NCBI GenBank assembly: GCA_903835005.1
Contig: CAILLK010000108.1
Coordinates: 17,352 to 81,351 of the forward strand
DNA length: 64,000 bases
DNA from: an uncultured Bacteroidota bacterium
GTDB taxonomy: Bacteria; Bacteroidota; Bacteroidia; Chitinophagales; Chitinophagaceae
Direction of reading: 5' to 3'
The translations under genes were made by a program, and so were the position numbers. Every line of letters begins with the position of its first letter. Positions within the stretch are counted from its first letter, which is position 1. Below the pieces are notes generated by a model. The model made no database searches. It was not told the DNA's origin and saw nothing but the letters and a program-made list of their open reading frames with translations. Below are positions 28,687 to 37,648 of this stretch, one piece after another.

Positions 28687-31600
28687 TTAAGTCTTATCCA
28701 AAAAGTACTTTACCTCTTCTTCATTATCATTCAGGTACTTTATCAGGTCGTCATTTACTTCTATTTTCCGGCCCTGCGATTTCATTTTTACTTCCATACC
28801 GTTCCAGTCGGCTATGTGGAGGATCATTTCTGTGTTGCCGGGATGGCCTTTTACATTGGCATCAATAAAATCTACAAATGCTTTATCAACTTTCAATAAG
28901 GGAAGAGATATATGTATCCGTTTTGTAAGCAGCTTTCGCACCTCGTCCAGCAGCATCATGTTCTGGATGTTCAGCTCCATAGTTCCGGGGCGGAACTTAT
29001 GCTCATCATAAATGCATTGTATCATCAGTTTCTGGCCATTCACCAGGAAGTTGCCATACTGCACATAGTTCTTTTCCCAGAGCATTATTTCATAATGCCC
29101 CGAATAATCGTTGATGGTAAGCTTGCCAAACTTGGTGCCCTTCTTTGAGGTCATATGTCCCACATCGGTTACAAACCCGGCTATACGGATGTTCCGGCCT
29201 CTGTTGGCTTCCAGCTCGCTTACCGGGGTCATTCCGTAATTGTCCATTTCAAATTTGAATCCATCCAGCGGGTGAGCGCTGAGGTAAATGCCTACCACTT
29301 CCTTCTCCCTGTCCAGCAATTCCGGCAGGCTCCATTTTTCACAATCAGGGATTACCGGTGGTTTCACTTCCGGCATGGCGGTATCGCCAAACAGGCTGTT
29401 GAAAGACATGGATGAACTCGCCTGAAACTGGTTGCCAAAACGCACCAGTCTTTCCAGTCCGGTTATCGGGTCGGTAGGAGGTGCATAGAAATATTGCGCC
29501 CTGTGCATCTGGTCTGTAAAGCAGTCCAGCCCTCCAGCCAGCACCAGGCTTTCCATCGATTTCTTATTGACAGTGCGCTGATTGACCCGTTTTATAAAAT
29601 CATAAATAGTCAGGTATGGCCCATTACTTTCCCGCTCGGCTATTATATCCTCCACGGCTGCCTCACCTACGCCTTTAATTGCGTTAAGCCCGAAACGGAT
29701 AACATTTTCATGCCCTTTGGCTACCGCAAATCCTTTGAGGCTTTCATTCACATCGGGCCCAAGCACCTGCAGGCCCATACGCTGGCACTCCTCCATATAG
29801 AACTTTATCTTCTCAATATTGTTCTGGTTGTTGAGCACCGCAGCCATATATTCGGCAGGGTAGTGGGCCTTCAGGTAGGCAGTCTGATAAGCTACCAAGG
29901 CATAGCAGGTAGAGTGCGATTTATTGAAGGCATATTGGGCAAAAGCTTCCCAGTCGGTCCATATCTTTTGCAGCTTATCCTCAGGGTGGCCCTTTGCCTT
30001 TGCTCCTTCTATAAACTGCCCTTTCATTTTATCCAGCACCGCTTTCTGCTTCTTACCCATTGCCTTGCGCAGCACGTCGGCATCGCCCTTGCTGAAGCCC
30101 CCTATGCTTTGAGACAGCAGCATCACCTGCTCCTGGTATACCGTGATACCATAAGTGTCGCCCAGATATTCTTCCAAAGCAGGCAAATCGTAACTTATAG
30201 GTTCCAGCCCGTGTTTTCGCTTGATGTAGTTGGGTATATACTCCATCGGCCCCGGACGATACAGGGCATTCATCGCAATCAGGTCATCAAACTTATCGGG
30301 CTTCAGATTAATGAGGTGCTTCTGCATCCCTGCGCTTTCAAACTGGAATGTACCATTGGTATCTCCAGCCTGGTATAACTCATAGGTTTCAGCATCATCA
30401 AGCGGAATAGTATCAATATCAATAACTACATTGTAATTCCGTTTTATCAGTTCCAGCGCATCCTTGATTATGGTAAGGGTTTTCAGCCCCAGGAAGTCCA
30501 TTTTAATAACGCCTGCATTCTCAATCACATTACCCTCAAACTGCGTTATCAGCGAGTCTACATCCTTGGCCATAAATACCGGCAGCAGGTCGGTAAGGTC
30601 GCTCGGGGCAATGATGATGCCTGCGGCATGTATACCCGTATTGCGCACGGAGCCTTCCAGTTTCTCGGCCAGGCGCAGCACGTCGCCATGGGGTGTTTGC
30701 TGGTTCACTATCTCCCGCAGCTTGTTCACCCATTCTATTTCCTCGCCGCTTATACCTTCCTTCTGGTCCAGGCTGCCTTCACCCTTCATATCGGCACGCA
30801 GCAGTCGTTTCAGTGATATACCCGGCCGCTCAGGCACCAGCTTGGCAAGCGCATTGCTTTCACTCAGCGGCAGGTCAAGCGCCCGGGCAACATCTTTTAT
30901 ACTGCTTTTGGCAGCCATAGTGCCATAGGTAACAATCTGCGCCACCTGATTTTTACCATACTTCTGCACCACATAATCTATCACCTTCTGGCGGCCCACA
31001 TCGTCAAAGTCCGTATCAATATCGGGCATGCTCTTTCGGTCAGGGTTCAGAAACCTTTCGAACAGAAGCTTGTATTTTATCGGGTCGATATTGGTAATGC
31101 CTATGCAATAAGCCACGGCCGAACCGGCAGCCGAACCACGACCCGGGCCAATGAATACCCCCATATTGCGCCCTTCTTTTATGAAGTCGCTTACAATAAG
31201 AAAGTAGCCCGCAAAACCCATGGTTTTGATGATGAACAACTCATACTTAATCCGTTCCTCAACTTCAGCCGTGATCTCCTTATACCTCTGGTGTGCGCCC
31301 ACCCAGGTAATGTGTTCCAGAAATGCATTCTGATCATCGTTGAACTCGGTTGGAACTTTGAAGTGGGGTAGCAATATATCCCGCTCCAGCTTAAGGGGTT
31401 TTATTTTTTCAAGTATCTGGTTGGTATTATCAATAGCCTGCGGCAGATCGCTGAACAGCGACTTCATTTCGTCCGTCTTCTTGAAATAAAACCGGTCGCT
31501 GGGAAATGCAAAGCGCCCGCCCTTGGGTTGCACCTCATCATCATCGCCCAGTTCTTTCCATTTAGGATCAGCTTGCTTTGATCCGGTATTAATGCACAAT

Positions 31601-32310
31601 AAAATATCATGTGCATTCGCATCGCTCTGGTCTACATAGTGGCTGTCGTTACTGGCAATAACGGGGACATTATATTTTTGGGCAAACTTTAGCAAAACTT
31701 CATTTACCTTATCCTGATCGCCAATAGCATGGCGCTGTAGCTCTATATAGTAATCATCTCCAAACAGGTCATACCACCATTTAAAAACCCGCTCTCCCTC
31801 TTCCTCTCCCTTTCTCAGTATAGTTCTTGGCACCTCGGCAGCAAGGCAGCAGGTAGTAGCAATAAGCCCCTCATGATATTTTAAAATCAGTTCCTTGTCT
31901 ATACGGGGATACTTGCTGTACAACCCCTCCATATAGCCCAGAGAGCATAGCTTCACCAGGTTTTTATATCCAGTCTCATCCTTTGCCAGAAGTAATTGAT
32001 GGTAACGGATGTCCTTTGCATCTTTCGAGAATTGCCGCTTATGCCTGTCGTCGACCAGGTAAAACTCACAACCCACAACCGGCTTTACAACCGGCTCCTC
32101 AATATCTTTACCAGCCTCAGTTTTGCCCACTACTTTTTTCTTCTTCCATGCCTCCGCTACGAAGTCGAAAACCCCAAACATATTGCCATGGTCGGTAATA
32201 GCCATAGCAGGCATATTATCGGCGCGGGCCTTTTCAAAAAGCTTGGATATATTACTTGCCCCGTCGAGCAGCGAGTATTGGGTATGATTATGTAAATGGG
32301 AAAATTGCAT
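28687..32310 (-). CDS. dnaE: DNA polymerase III subunit alpha
   Basis: The replicative polymerase, 1207 residues. The PHP domain begins HLHNHTQYSLLDGA, the palm aspartates lie in PDIDTDFDD near residue 430, and the helix-hairpin-helix and OB-fold regions follow (for example GRNIRIAGFVTDVGH, about 1015). Start taken at the ATG at 32310, which begins the family N-terminus MQFSHLHNH, rather than at the GTG at 32328. The upstream region is one copy of a 62-base direct repeat whose other copy lies 0.9 kb away beyond a two-gene cassette. Confidence 0.96.
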   Translation of the reverse strand: MQFSHLHNHTQYSLLDGASNISKLFEKARADNMPAMAITDHGNMFGVFDFVAEAWKKKKVVGKTEAGKDIEEPVVKPVVGCEFYLVDDRHKRQFSKDAKDIRYHQLLLAKDETGYKNLVKLCSLGYMEGLYSKYPRIDKELILKYHEGLIATTCCLAAEVPRTILRKGEEEGERVFKWWYDLFGDDYYIELQRHAIGDQDKVNEVLLKFAQKYNVPVIASNDSHYVDQSDANAHDILLCINTGSKQADPKWKELGDDDEVQPKGGRFAFPSDRFYFKKTDEMKSLFSDLPQAIDNTNQILEKIKPLKLERDILLPHFKVPTEFNDDQNAFLEHITWVGAHQRYKEITAEVEERIKYELFIIKTMGFAGYFLIVSDFIKEGRNMGVFIGPGRGSAAGSAVAYCIGITNIDPIKYKLLFERFLNPDRKSMPDIDTDFDDVGRQKVIDYVVQKYGKNQVAQIVTYGTMAAKSSIKDVARALDLPLSESNALAKLVPERPGISLKRLLRADMKGEGSLDQKEGISGEEIEWVNKLREIVNQQTPHGDVLRLAEKLEGSVRNTGIHAAGIIIAPSDLTDLLPVFMAKDVDSLITQFEGNVIENAGVIKMDFLGLKTLTIIKDALELIKRNYNVVIDIDTIPLDDAETYELYQAGDTNGTFQFESAGMQKHLINLKPDKFDDLIAMNALYRPGPMEYIPNYIKRKHGLEPISYDLPALEEYLGDTYGITVYQEQVMLLSQSIGGFSKGDADVLRKAMGKKQKAVLDKMKGQFIEGAKAKGHPEDKLQKIWTDWEAFAQYAFNKSHSTCYALVAYQTAYLKAHYPAEYMAAVLNNQNNIEKIKFYMEECQRMGLQVLGPDVNESLKGFAVAKGHENVIRFGLNAIKGVGEAAVEDIIAERESNGPYLTIYDFIKRVNQRTVNKKSMESLVLAGGLDCFTDQMHRAQYFYAPPTDPITGLERLVRFGNQFQASSSMSFNSLFGDTAMPEVKPPVIPDCEKWSLPELLDREKEVVGIYLSAHPLDGFKFEMDNYGMTPVSELEANRGRNIRIAGFVTDVGHMTSKKGTKFGKLTINDYSGHYEIMLWEKNYVQYGNFLVNGQKLMIQCIYDEHKFRPGTMELNIQNMMLLDEVRKLLTKRIHISLPLLKVDKAFVDFIDANVKGHPGNTEMILHIADWNGMEVKMKSQGRKIEVNDDLIKYLNDNEEEVKYFLDKT

Positions 32311-32343
32311 AACTTGGTTCTGGCACACTTGCCCGAATCGGGC

Positions 32344-32405
32344 TCTTTCAGCGTCTCACAAAGTAACGAAAATAAGGGGGATTTTGTGGGTGGAAGTTAT
32401 CCACA
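32344..32405. repeat. 62-base direct repeat, left copy (dnaE side)
   Basis: TCTTTCAGCGTCTCA to GAAGTTATCCACA, 53 of 62 positions identical to 33251-33312 with no gaps by eye. It covers the dnaE upstream region, including a TTACTTTG promoter-like box on the minus strand. Confidence 0.7.
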
Positions 32406-32420
32406 TGTAACTCTGAATTG

Positions 32421-33029
32421 TTAACCCATATTAAGGCTTAAAGCTTCTTCAACCATTACACAATAATCAGTAAATGTTAAATCAGTAATGTCTAATCCTG
32501 AATCGGCAACAATTACTGGCATTTTTTGGCGAAATTCTGTATATTCCTTTACGATTTTCACATGGCCGTCAATGCTTTTTACACCGGAACAAACACGGAG
32601 CCAATCCCGAACAATTTTTATAGCGTTCGCAGGATTTCCACCGTGCGCTTTAGTATCAATGCCATTCAAATCTGAGATATATTGCTGATAGAGGTATTTT
32701 TCACGCTCTAAAACCAGAGCTATTTTTCCCTTTTGTTTTTGATTGCCAAATTTTTTCGCACCAAAAAAAACCCCAAGTTCAAATGGCATATTAAATCTGG
32801 GCAAAGAATTATTATTCGATTCTGTTCTGGATATATCATGAATTCCAAACCTGCATTCTTCTATTAATTTTTCAATCTTGGCAAGTCGGTTGATAAGTCC
32901 ATTATCTTCCTGTAATGCACTCCTAGGTTTGAAGCCACAGCGGTAAACTACAAAAACAATTGCATAAAGCATATCCTTAAACTCTTCATCAAACGGGCAG
33001 TTGATAAAAACAAAGCTATTATTGGACAT
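32421..33029 (-). CDS. TIR-like / nucleoside deoxyribosyltransferase-like protein (candidate defence effector)
   Basis: 202 residues. The N-terminus FVFINCPFDEEF followed by CRFGIHDISR and FNMPFELGVFFG resembles the Rossmann-like fold of nucleoside 2-deoxyribosyltransferases and TIR-like NAD-processing proteins, in which the glutamate of NMPFELG would be catalytic. Other blocks are LNGIDTKAHGG and VRDWLRV. I do not know a characterised member. It is preceded by a 45-residue gene in another frame, and the pair is flanked by direct repeats, as expected of a mobile defence cassette. Function is inferred from fold resemblance and context only. Confidence 0.6.
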   Translation of the reverse strand: MSNNSFVFINCPFDEEFKDMLYAIVFVVYRCGFKPRSALQEDNGLINRLAKIEKLIEECRFGIHDISRTESNNNSLPRFNMPFELGVFFGAKKFGNQKQKGKIALVLEREKYLYQQYISDLNGIDTKAHGGNPANAIKIVRDWLRVCSGVKSIDGHVKIVKEYTEFRQKMPVIVADSGLDITDLTFTDYCVMVEEALSLNMG

Positions 33030-33048
33030 TGATGGTAAATTATCGGGA

Positions 33049-33186
33049 TCAGGATGCTTTTTTCAATATAGCTTTTTTTCCTGAGCTATCTATACCATAT
33101 GCTTTCTCAACAGCTTTTCTGATAACAGACCTCGGCACAGTACCCTTTCCGGCCACTTTTAGCAATTTTGTTTTTGATTTTGTCAT
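33049..33186 (-). CDS. 45-residue protein upstream of the TIR-like gene
   Basis: Starts MTKSKTKLLKVAGKGTVPRS and ends KKAILKKAS. It is very basic, with a predicted helix in the second half. A full TTG-N19-TAACTTTG promoter precedes it, so the frame is likely real. It ends 20 bases before the next gene, whose frame is open back through the end of this one; a single-base change in a run of six A would fuse them. Function unknown: antitoxin, leader peptide or N-terminal module of the neighbour are all possible. Confidence 0.55.
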   Translation of the reverse strand: MTKSKTKLLKVAGKGTVPRSVIRKAVEKAYGIDSSGKKAILKKAS

Positions 33187-33193
33187 AGCCTAA

Positions 33194-33223
33194 CAAAGTT
33201 AGCAAATTTGATTAATGACACAA
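33194..33223 (-). promoter_or_regulatory. promoter of the small-protein/TIR-like pair
   Basis: On the minus strand TTG (33223-33221), a 19-base spacer and TAACTTTG (33201-33194), a complete match to the Bacteroidota primary promoter, eight bases before the ATG at 33186. Confidence 0.7.
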
Positions 33224-33250
33224 GTGAAAATAATAAATTTCACTTTTTGT

Positions 33251-33312
33251 TCTTTCAGTGTCTCATAAAGTAACGAAAATATGGGGAAGAATTAGGGTGG
33301 AAGTTATCCACA
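33251..33312. repeat. 62-base direct repeat, right copy
   Basis: Same-orientation partner of 32344-32405, about 85 percent identical. Together the copies bracket the two-gene cassette. Confidence 0.7.
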
Positions 33313-33373
33313 AAATATATGTGTACAGATTAATTATAGCCAGGGTTCCAAATGTTTGTTTACATTTATACAT

Positions 33374-33934
33374 ATGAAGAATACGGCTTTTATCCACAAT
33401 GATGGCGTATGTGTTTTTTTTAACAGTAAGATTAATATTGGTAAGACTGCCAAAGTGCTATACGTATTTTTTAATGTTGTGTTTATTGTTTTTTACATTA
33501 TGCTGGTTTCATTTACTATACCTGATAAGCCAACAGGTGGGGCTATAATATCCATATTTGTTCTATTGCCTGCAATTTACATTTTCACATTAGGCAAGTC
33601 AACTTTATGGAATTTTTTTGGTGAGGAGTATATAGTTATAAATTTGAAATCAATAAGTTATAGCAGGAACTATGGTTTTTTCAAAACCGAACTAAAAACT
33701 ATACCATTTAAAAGATTAAACTGCCAAGTAAACCTAGATAGGACTTATGAAGAAGAATCAAACGGCACATTAAGTTTTACGGATTATAATCATAATGATG
33801 TGCCGATAGTTATCTTCACATCAAGTGTTTTCTTACCAGGTGATATTCTGGATGAAGTTGTTGATAATTTATCTGTGATTTATTCTATTGAGCATTTAAC
33901 GAAAACAGGTGAAAACTATATTCACCTGAATTAA
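33374..33934 (+). CDS. hypothetical membrane protein with two helices
   Basis: 186 residues from the ATG at 33374 (MKNTAFIHNDG). Two transmembrane helices lie at about residues 25-47 and 56-77, followed by a soluble beta-rich domain, similar in layout to bacterial PH-like (YdbT-type) membrane proteins, though I cannot confirm a family. The frame opens from a TTG at 33356, but the ATG is preferred. AT-rich relative to its neighbours and next to the repeat-flanked cassette. Confidence 0.6.
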   Translation: MKNTAFIHNDGVCVFFNSKINIGKTAKVLYVFFNVVFIVFYIMLVSFTIPDKPTGGAIISIFVLLPAIYIFTLGKSTLWNFFGEEYIVINLKSISYSRNYGFFKTELKTIPFKRLNCQVNLDRTYEEESNGTLSFTDYNHNDVPIVIFTSSVFLPGDILDEVVDNLSVIYSIEHLTKTGENYIHLN

Positions 33935-34022
33935 TCTTAATGCTCCCCAACCTGAATTTTCACAAATGCAAAAGGCTTAAACTTAACACCCAATCTTGTT
34001 CAGTAAAATTGCCATTAACTCC

Positions 34023-35027
34023 CTACTGCACCAAATAATAAATATTAGTAACCCATTTATTGCTATCCGGCTGATTCGCAGGGCCAGCCATGTATTCTTC
34101 AATCACCACGTACTGCTTTAGGCCTTTTTCACTCAGGCGTTTCATAATTGCATTATGGTAGTTCATTTCATTGGCATAACCGCCTTTCAGCACGGCCATG
34201 TATGCTTTTGCCGGACCGGCATGGAGAATTACTGCGCCAGGAGCTGGTTTGGTAGTATCCGTTACCGGGAAAACGGCTGCCAGGTCTGATGTTTTATTGG
34301 TGGTATCCCAGGTATAATAGATGCCTGCAGCAGGGCCAGCTATTCTCGGCCCAAGTTCTTTGCCCAGGCTGCCATAGCTGTCGGCAAAGAATTTCAGAAT
34401 ATCGGCCATAGCTACGGTTTTTCGGATGCCTTCATAAGTATGTGCCGGATAGTCCACTTCCTTCACTTCTATTACAGCTACAGGTGCAGTACGGCTTTCC
34501 ACATATTTTTTCATAGTTGCTAGTCCGGTTTCAAAATCACCGCCCAGCATTTTATCCATATTCAGGAAGGCTTCCATGGCATTGAAGGGAAAGTCCATAT
34601 GCATACTGAAGCTCCACGTAGCCTTGGTCATACCCAGGCTGTCTTTCGCGCTCAGCATTCCTTTTGCCTTGCCATCCCTTGGTGCGGTGAAGACCACATC
34701 AAAGTTCATGGTGGTGCCTTCTACTCCTGTGTTGGTCATAGAGCCGGCGCCTGTTTTGTTTTCCTGGCCCTTCCACTGGTAGGCGCTGCCGGTGGTGCCA
34801 TCGGTGCCACTATAGGTCATTTTCATGCTTGTGTCCATAAGGTACCATGGGCTCCAGTTGGTCCAGTTCCTGAATTTCACCATCTGCTCAAATACCGCTT
34901 CCTTTGGCGCCTTTATCAGCACGCTTCGGGTTACCAGCACATCCTGGGGTTCGTAAAGTGCAAGGCCAAGCAGGATTACCAATACCAGAACTATAAATAT
35001 CACCAGGAAGCGCAGAAATTTTTTCAT
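34023..35027 (-). CDS. membrane-anchored SRPBCC / GyrI-like two-domain protein
   Basis: 334 residues. One N-terminal transmembrane helix (about 5-25) anchors a START/SRPBCC domain (SVLIKAPKEAVFEQM to about 175) and a C-terminal GyrI-like effector-binding domain (about 183-333, from VKEVDYPAHTYEGIR). Both domains form hydrophobic ligand pockets; the combination is common in Bacteroidota and its ligand is unknown. It is a single gene. Confidence 0.85.
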   Translation of the reverse strand: MKKFLRFLVIFIVLVLVILLGLALYEPQDVLVTRSVLIKAPKEAVFEQMVKFRNWTNWSPWYLMDTSMKMTYSGTDGTTGSAYQWKGQENKTGAGSMTNTGVEGTTMNFDVVFTAPRDGKAKGMLSAKDSLGMTKATWSFSMHMDFPFNAMEAFLNMDKMLGGDFETGLATMKKYVESRTAPVAVIEVKEVDYPAHTYEGIRKTVAMADILKFFADSYGSLGKELGPRIAGPAAGIYYTWDTTNKTSDLAAVFPVTDTTKPAPGAVILHAGPAKAYMAVLKGGYANEMNYHNAIMKRLSEKGLKQYVVIEEYMAGPANQPDSNKWVTNIYYLVQ

Positions 35028-35139
35028 GAATTTACTTTTTTGATTTTGAGCCTAAAGGTAAGTTGATAAGTCGAAAAGTTCCCGTCTCTGCTAAAGCTAT
35101 AGCGGGCGAGGGATTAGTTGGTATAGTCATAAGTTTTAA

Positions 35140-35284
35140 ACATAGCCCACGGTTTCAACCATGGAAATAGTAAAACAAATTGGGATTAACGGTTTTAACC
35201 GGTTACCATCACAATATTTAAACCGTTAAAGCAGGTTTGACTTTGATCGCTCAATATCCACAGTTGAAACCGTAGGCTATGTTC
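35140..35284. repeat. composite palindromic REP-type element, copy 1
   Basis: The ends ACATAGCCCACGGTTTCAAC and GTTGAAACCGTAGGCTATGT are inverted to each other, and a nested pair ATTAACGGTTT / AAACCGTTAA lies inside. The same architecture, with similar words and almost the same length, recurs at 37411-37557. Such elements are typical substrates of RAYT (IS200-like) transposases; no such gene is in the window. Confidence 0.65.
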
Positions 35285-35373
35285 TTGCCTTGTTTGCCAT
35301 ATCTATTTTAATACATAACTATTATCAGGTCTGAACGGCAATTCATCCGGGCAGGCATTAAAACTTTTTCAAT

Positions 35374-35381
35374 TACCTTTG
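35374..35381 (+). promoter_or_regulatory. -7 box of rlmN
   Basis: TACCTTTG, four bases before the rlmN ATG, again implying an almost leaderless message. Confidence 0.55.
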
Positions 35382-35385
35382 CATT

Positions 35386-36426
35386 ATGAAAAATCTGCGG
35401 GAAGTAACGCTGCCGGACCTTGAAGCGATGATGGCAACAATGGGTGAACCTAAATTCAGGGCGACACAGATACATGAATGGGTGTGGCAGAAGTTTGCCG
35501 CAGATATTCAGGATATGACCAACCTGAGCAAGGCCCTGCGCAAAAAACTGGCCACCGAATACTTTATACCCAAGGTAAAAATGCACCACAGCCAGTACAG
35601 CAGCGACGGCACCATCAAGAACCGCCTGCAACTGCACGATGGTTTTTATGTAGAGAGTGTGCTCATACCTACCGAAAAGCGCCTTACCGCCTGTGTATCA
35701 TCGCAGGTAGGTTGCTCGCTATCCTGCAAGTTTTGCGCTACCGGCTATATGGAGCGCAAGCGCAACCTGGATTTCGACGAAATTGTAGATGAGGTAACCC
35801 TGCTCAACGAACTGGCACAGAAGCACTATGGCAAAAACCTGTCCAACATCGTATTTATGGGCATGGGCGAGCCGCTGCTCAACTATGGCAATATGATGAA
35901 GGCCATCGAAAAGATCACTTCGCCCGACGGACTGGGTATGAGCCCCCGCCGCATTACTGTATCAACCGCGGGGGTAGCCAAGATGATCAGGAAGATGGCT
36001 GATGATAAGGTGAAGTTCAAGCTTGCGCTGTCGCTGCACGCCGCTACCGACCTTAAACGCAATGAGATAATGCCCATCAACGAGACCAACAATCTGTATG
36101 CCCTTATAGATGCCCTCAACTATTTTTATAAAGAAACGGGCAGTGAGATTACGTTTGAATACATACTCTTCAAAGATTTCAACGACAGCCTCAAGGATGC
36201 CGATGACCTGGTAAAGCTGTATCGCAAAGTGCCTGCCGACCTCATTAATATTATAGAGTACAACCCCATAGATGCTGCCGATTTTGAGAAGCCGGAAGAA
36301 GAAAAGGTGCAGGAGTTTATGGCATACCTCACTGCCAACCGGGTAAATGTGCGGTTGCGGAGGAGCAGGGGGAAGGATATTGATGCAGCCTGCGGGCAAC
36401 TAGCGAATGTGGATAAGGGGAACTAA
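35386..36426 (+). CDS. rlmN: 23S rRNA (adenine2503-C2)-methyltransferase
   Basis: Radical-SAM methyltransferase of 346 residues that methylates A2503 of 23S rRNA and A37 of some tRNAs. The iron-sulphur cysteines are Cys110, Cys114 and Cys117 in CSLSCKFC; the SAM-binding GMGEPLLN follows near 155. The C-terminus carries the conserved RRSRGKDIDAACGQL, whose cysteine is the second catalytic one. Full length and intact, followed about 130 bases later by the YebC gene. Confidence 0.96.
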   Translation: MKNLREVTLPDLEAMMATMGEPKFRATQIHEWVWQKFAADIQDMTNLSKALRKKLATEYFIPKVKMHHSQYSSDGTIKNRLQLHDGFYVESVLIPTEKRLTACVSSQVGCSLSCKFCATGYMERKRNLDFDEIVDEVTLLNELAQKHYGKNLSNIVFMGMGEPLLNYGNMMKAIEKITSPDGLGMSPRRITVSTAGVAKMIRKMADDKVKFKLALSLHAATDLKRNEIMPINETNNLYALIDALNYFYKETGSEITFEYILFKDFNDSLKDADDLVKLYRKVPADLINIIEYNPIDAADFEKPEEEKVQEFMAYLTANRVNVRLRRSRGKDIDAACGQLANVDKGN

Positions 36427-36517
36427 AATCCTAAAAACATTACAATTAATAATAATAATTTACTCCAAACTGTTAATATGTTTTTCTACTTTCTACCCAA
36501 CAGTAAAAAACTATTCT

Positions 36518-36525
36518 TATTTTTG
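36518..36525 (+). promoter_or_regulatory. -7 box of the YebC gene
   Basis: TATTTTTG followed by CGCCC, giving a leader of about 30 bases before the ATG at 36559. Confidence 0.55.
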
Positions 36526-36558
36526 CGCCCTCAACTGATACAGGTACTATAAAAAATT

Positions 36559-37269
36559 ATGGGTAGGATATTTGAAGTTCGTAAATCAACCATGTTTGCC
36601 CGGTATGACCGGATGGCGAAACAATTCAGCCGGGTAGGAAAGGAAATCGTTATTGCTGTGAAGAAGGGCGGGCAGGACCCGGCTACCAACCCAATGCTGC
36701 GCCGGTGTATTCAGAACGGTAAGGCAGTAAATATGCCCAAGGACCGCATTGATGCGGCTATCAAAAACGCCCTGGGCAAGGATACCAGCAACTATGACGA
36801 GGTGCTGTATGAGGGCTATGCTCCTTATGGTATTGCGCTGCTGGTGGTTACGGCTACCGATAATACTACCCGCACGGTGGCTAATGTGCGGTCGCACTTT
36901 AATAAGTGTGGTGGTACGCTGGGCAACAGCGGCAGTGTGTCTTTCCTGTTTAAGCATACAGGGGTTTTTAAACTGAAACCTGAGGGGCTGAATATAGATG
37001 AACTGGAACTGGACCTGATAGACTATGGCCTTGATGAGGTCGGTGAGGACAGCGAGGGAAATATTATAGTGCGTTGCGAGTTCAATGACTTCGGGAATAT
37101 GCAGAAGGCGCTGGAGGAAAGGAATATTACGCCGGTTTCATCGGAAATTGAGTGGATTCCGCTGAATACTATTGAGGTGACTGAGGAGCAGAGCGAGGAA
37201 GTCTTTAAGCTGATAGAACGCGTAGAGGCTGATGATGATGTGCAGCATGTGTTTCATAATATGGCTTAG
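36559..37269 (+). CDS. YebC/PmpR family translation factor or regulator
   Basis: 236 residues, full length for the TACO1/YebC family. Conserved blocks are MGRIFEVRKSTMFARYDRMAK at the start, the NPMLRRCI-to-MPKDRID helix region and the YEGYAPYGIALLVV and GGTLGNSGSVSFLF strands. The family was long called a transcriptional regulator; recent work assigns many members to relief of ribosome stalling at proline stretches. The N-terminus is the Bacteroidota form, which lacks the SKWANI start of enteric YebC. Confidence 0.92.
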   Translation: MGRIFEVRKSTMFARYDRMAKQFSRVGKEIVIAVKKGGQDPATNPMLRRCIQNGKAVNMPKDRIDAAIKNALGKDTSNYDEVLYEGYAPYGIALLVVTATDNTTRTVANVRSHFNKCGGTLGNSGSVSFLFKHTGVFKLKPEGLNIDELELDLIDYGLDEVGEDSEGNIIVRCEFNDFGNMQKALEERNITPVSSEIEWIPLNTIEVTEEQSEEVFKLIERVEADDDVQHVFHNMA

Positions 37270-37410
37270 GGCAGCCTTTAGTCTTTAGTCTAAAGTTTTT
37301 TTGTGGATTAGGATCAGGGGGGTGGAATTTGGAGGCCTTGTTCGATTCATAACGGTTTTAGTTATCATGCACATGCTTTGATGAACAAAGACAATATTTT
37401 ATTCGAAAAA

Positions 37411-37557
37411 AACATAGCCCACAGTTCCAACTGTGGGCAAAATGTAAATGGGTATGGTATAACCGTTTCAACGGTTTATAGTTCACTGATAAACGGTTGA
37501 AACCGTTGTGTAAATTCTGTATTTTCAATCCCACGGTTGAAACCGTGGTCTATGTTG
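37411..37557. repeat. composite palindromic REP-type element, copy 2
   Basis: Left hairpin CCCACAGTTCCAACTGTGGG at 37418-37437, inner pair around AACCGTTTCAACGGTT and AACGGTTGAAACCGTT, right end CCCACGGTTGAAACCGTGG then TCTATGTT. The outer ACATAG and CTATGT words are inverted. It brackets rlmN-yebC together with copy 1 and fills most of the gap before the peptidase gene. Confidence 0.65.
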
Positions 37558-37598
37558 GGAAATAAATTTCTTAAGTAAAACTCACTGGTTCGGTGATG

Positions 37599-37631
37599 TT
37601 GAACCATTACTGAGTATTATTACTATTTTTG
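37599..37631 (+). promoter_or_regulatory. promoter of the S9 peptidase gene
   Basis: TTG at 37599-37601, a 22-base spacer and TATTTTTG at 37624-37631, 17 bases before the ATG at 37649. Confidence 0.55.
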
Positions 37632-37648
37632 GCTCTACAATTGTTTTT

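Noticed and set aside
30536..30928. Antisense frames within dnaE (up to 154 codons)
   Set aside because: Out-of-frame shadows of an intact conserved gene.
35140..35284. CRISPR-like repeats
   Set aside because: The repeats are palindromic and inverted, not direct with regular spacers; they recur once at 37411 as a whole element.
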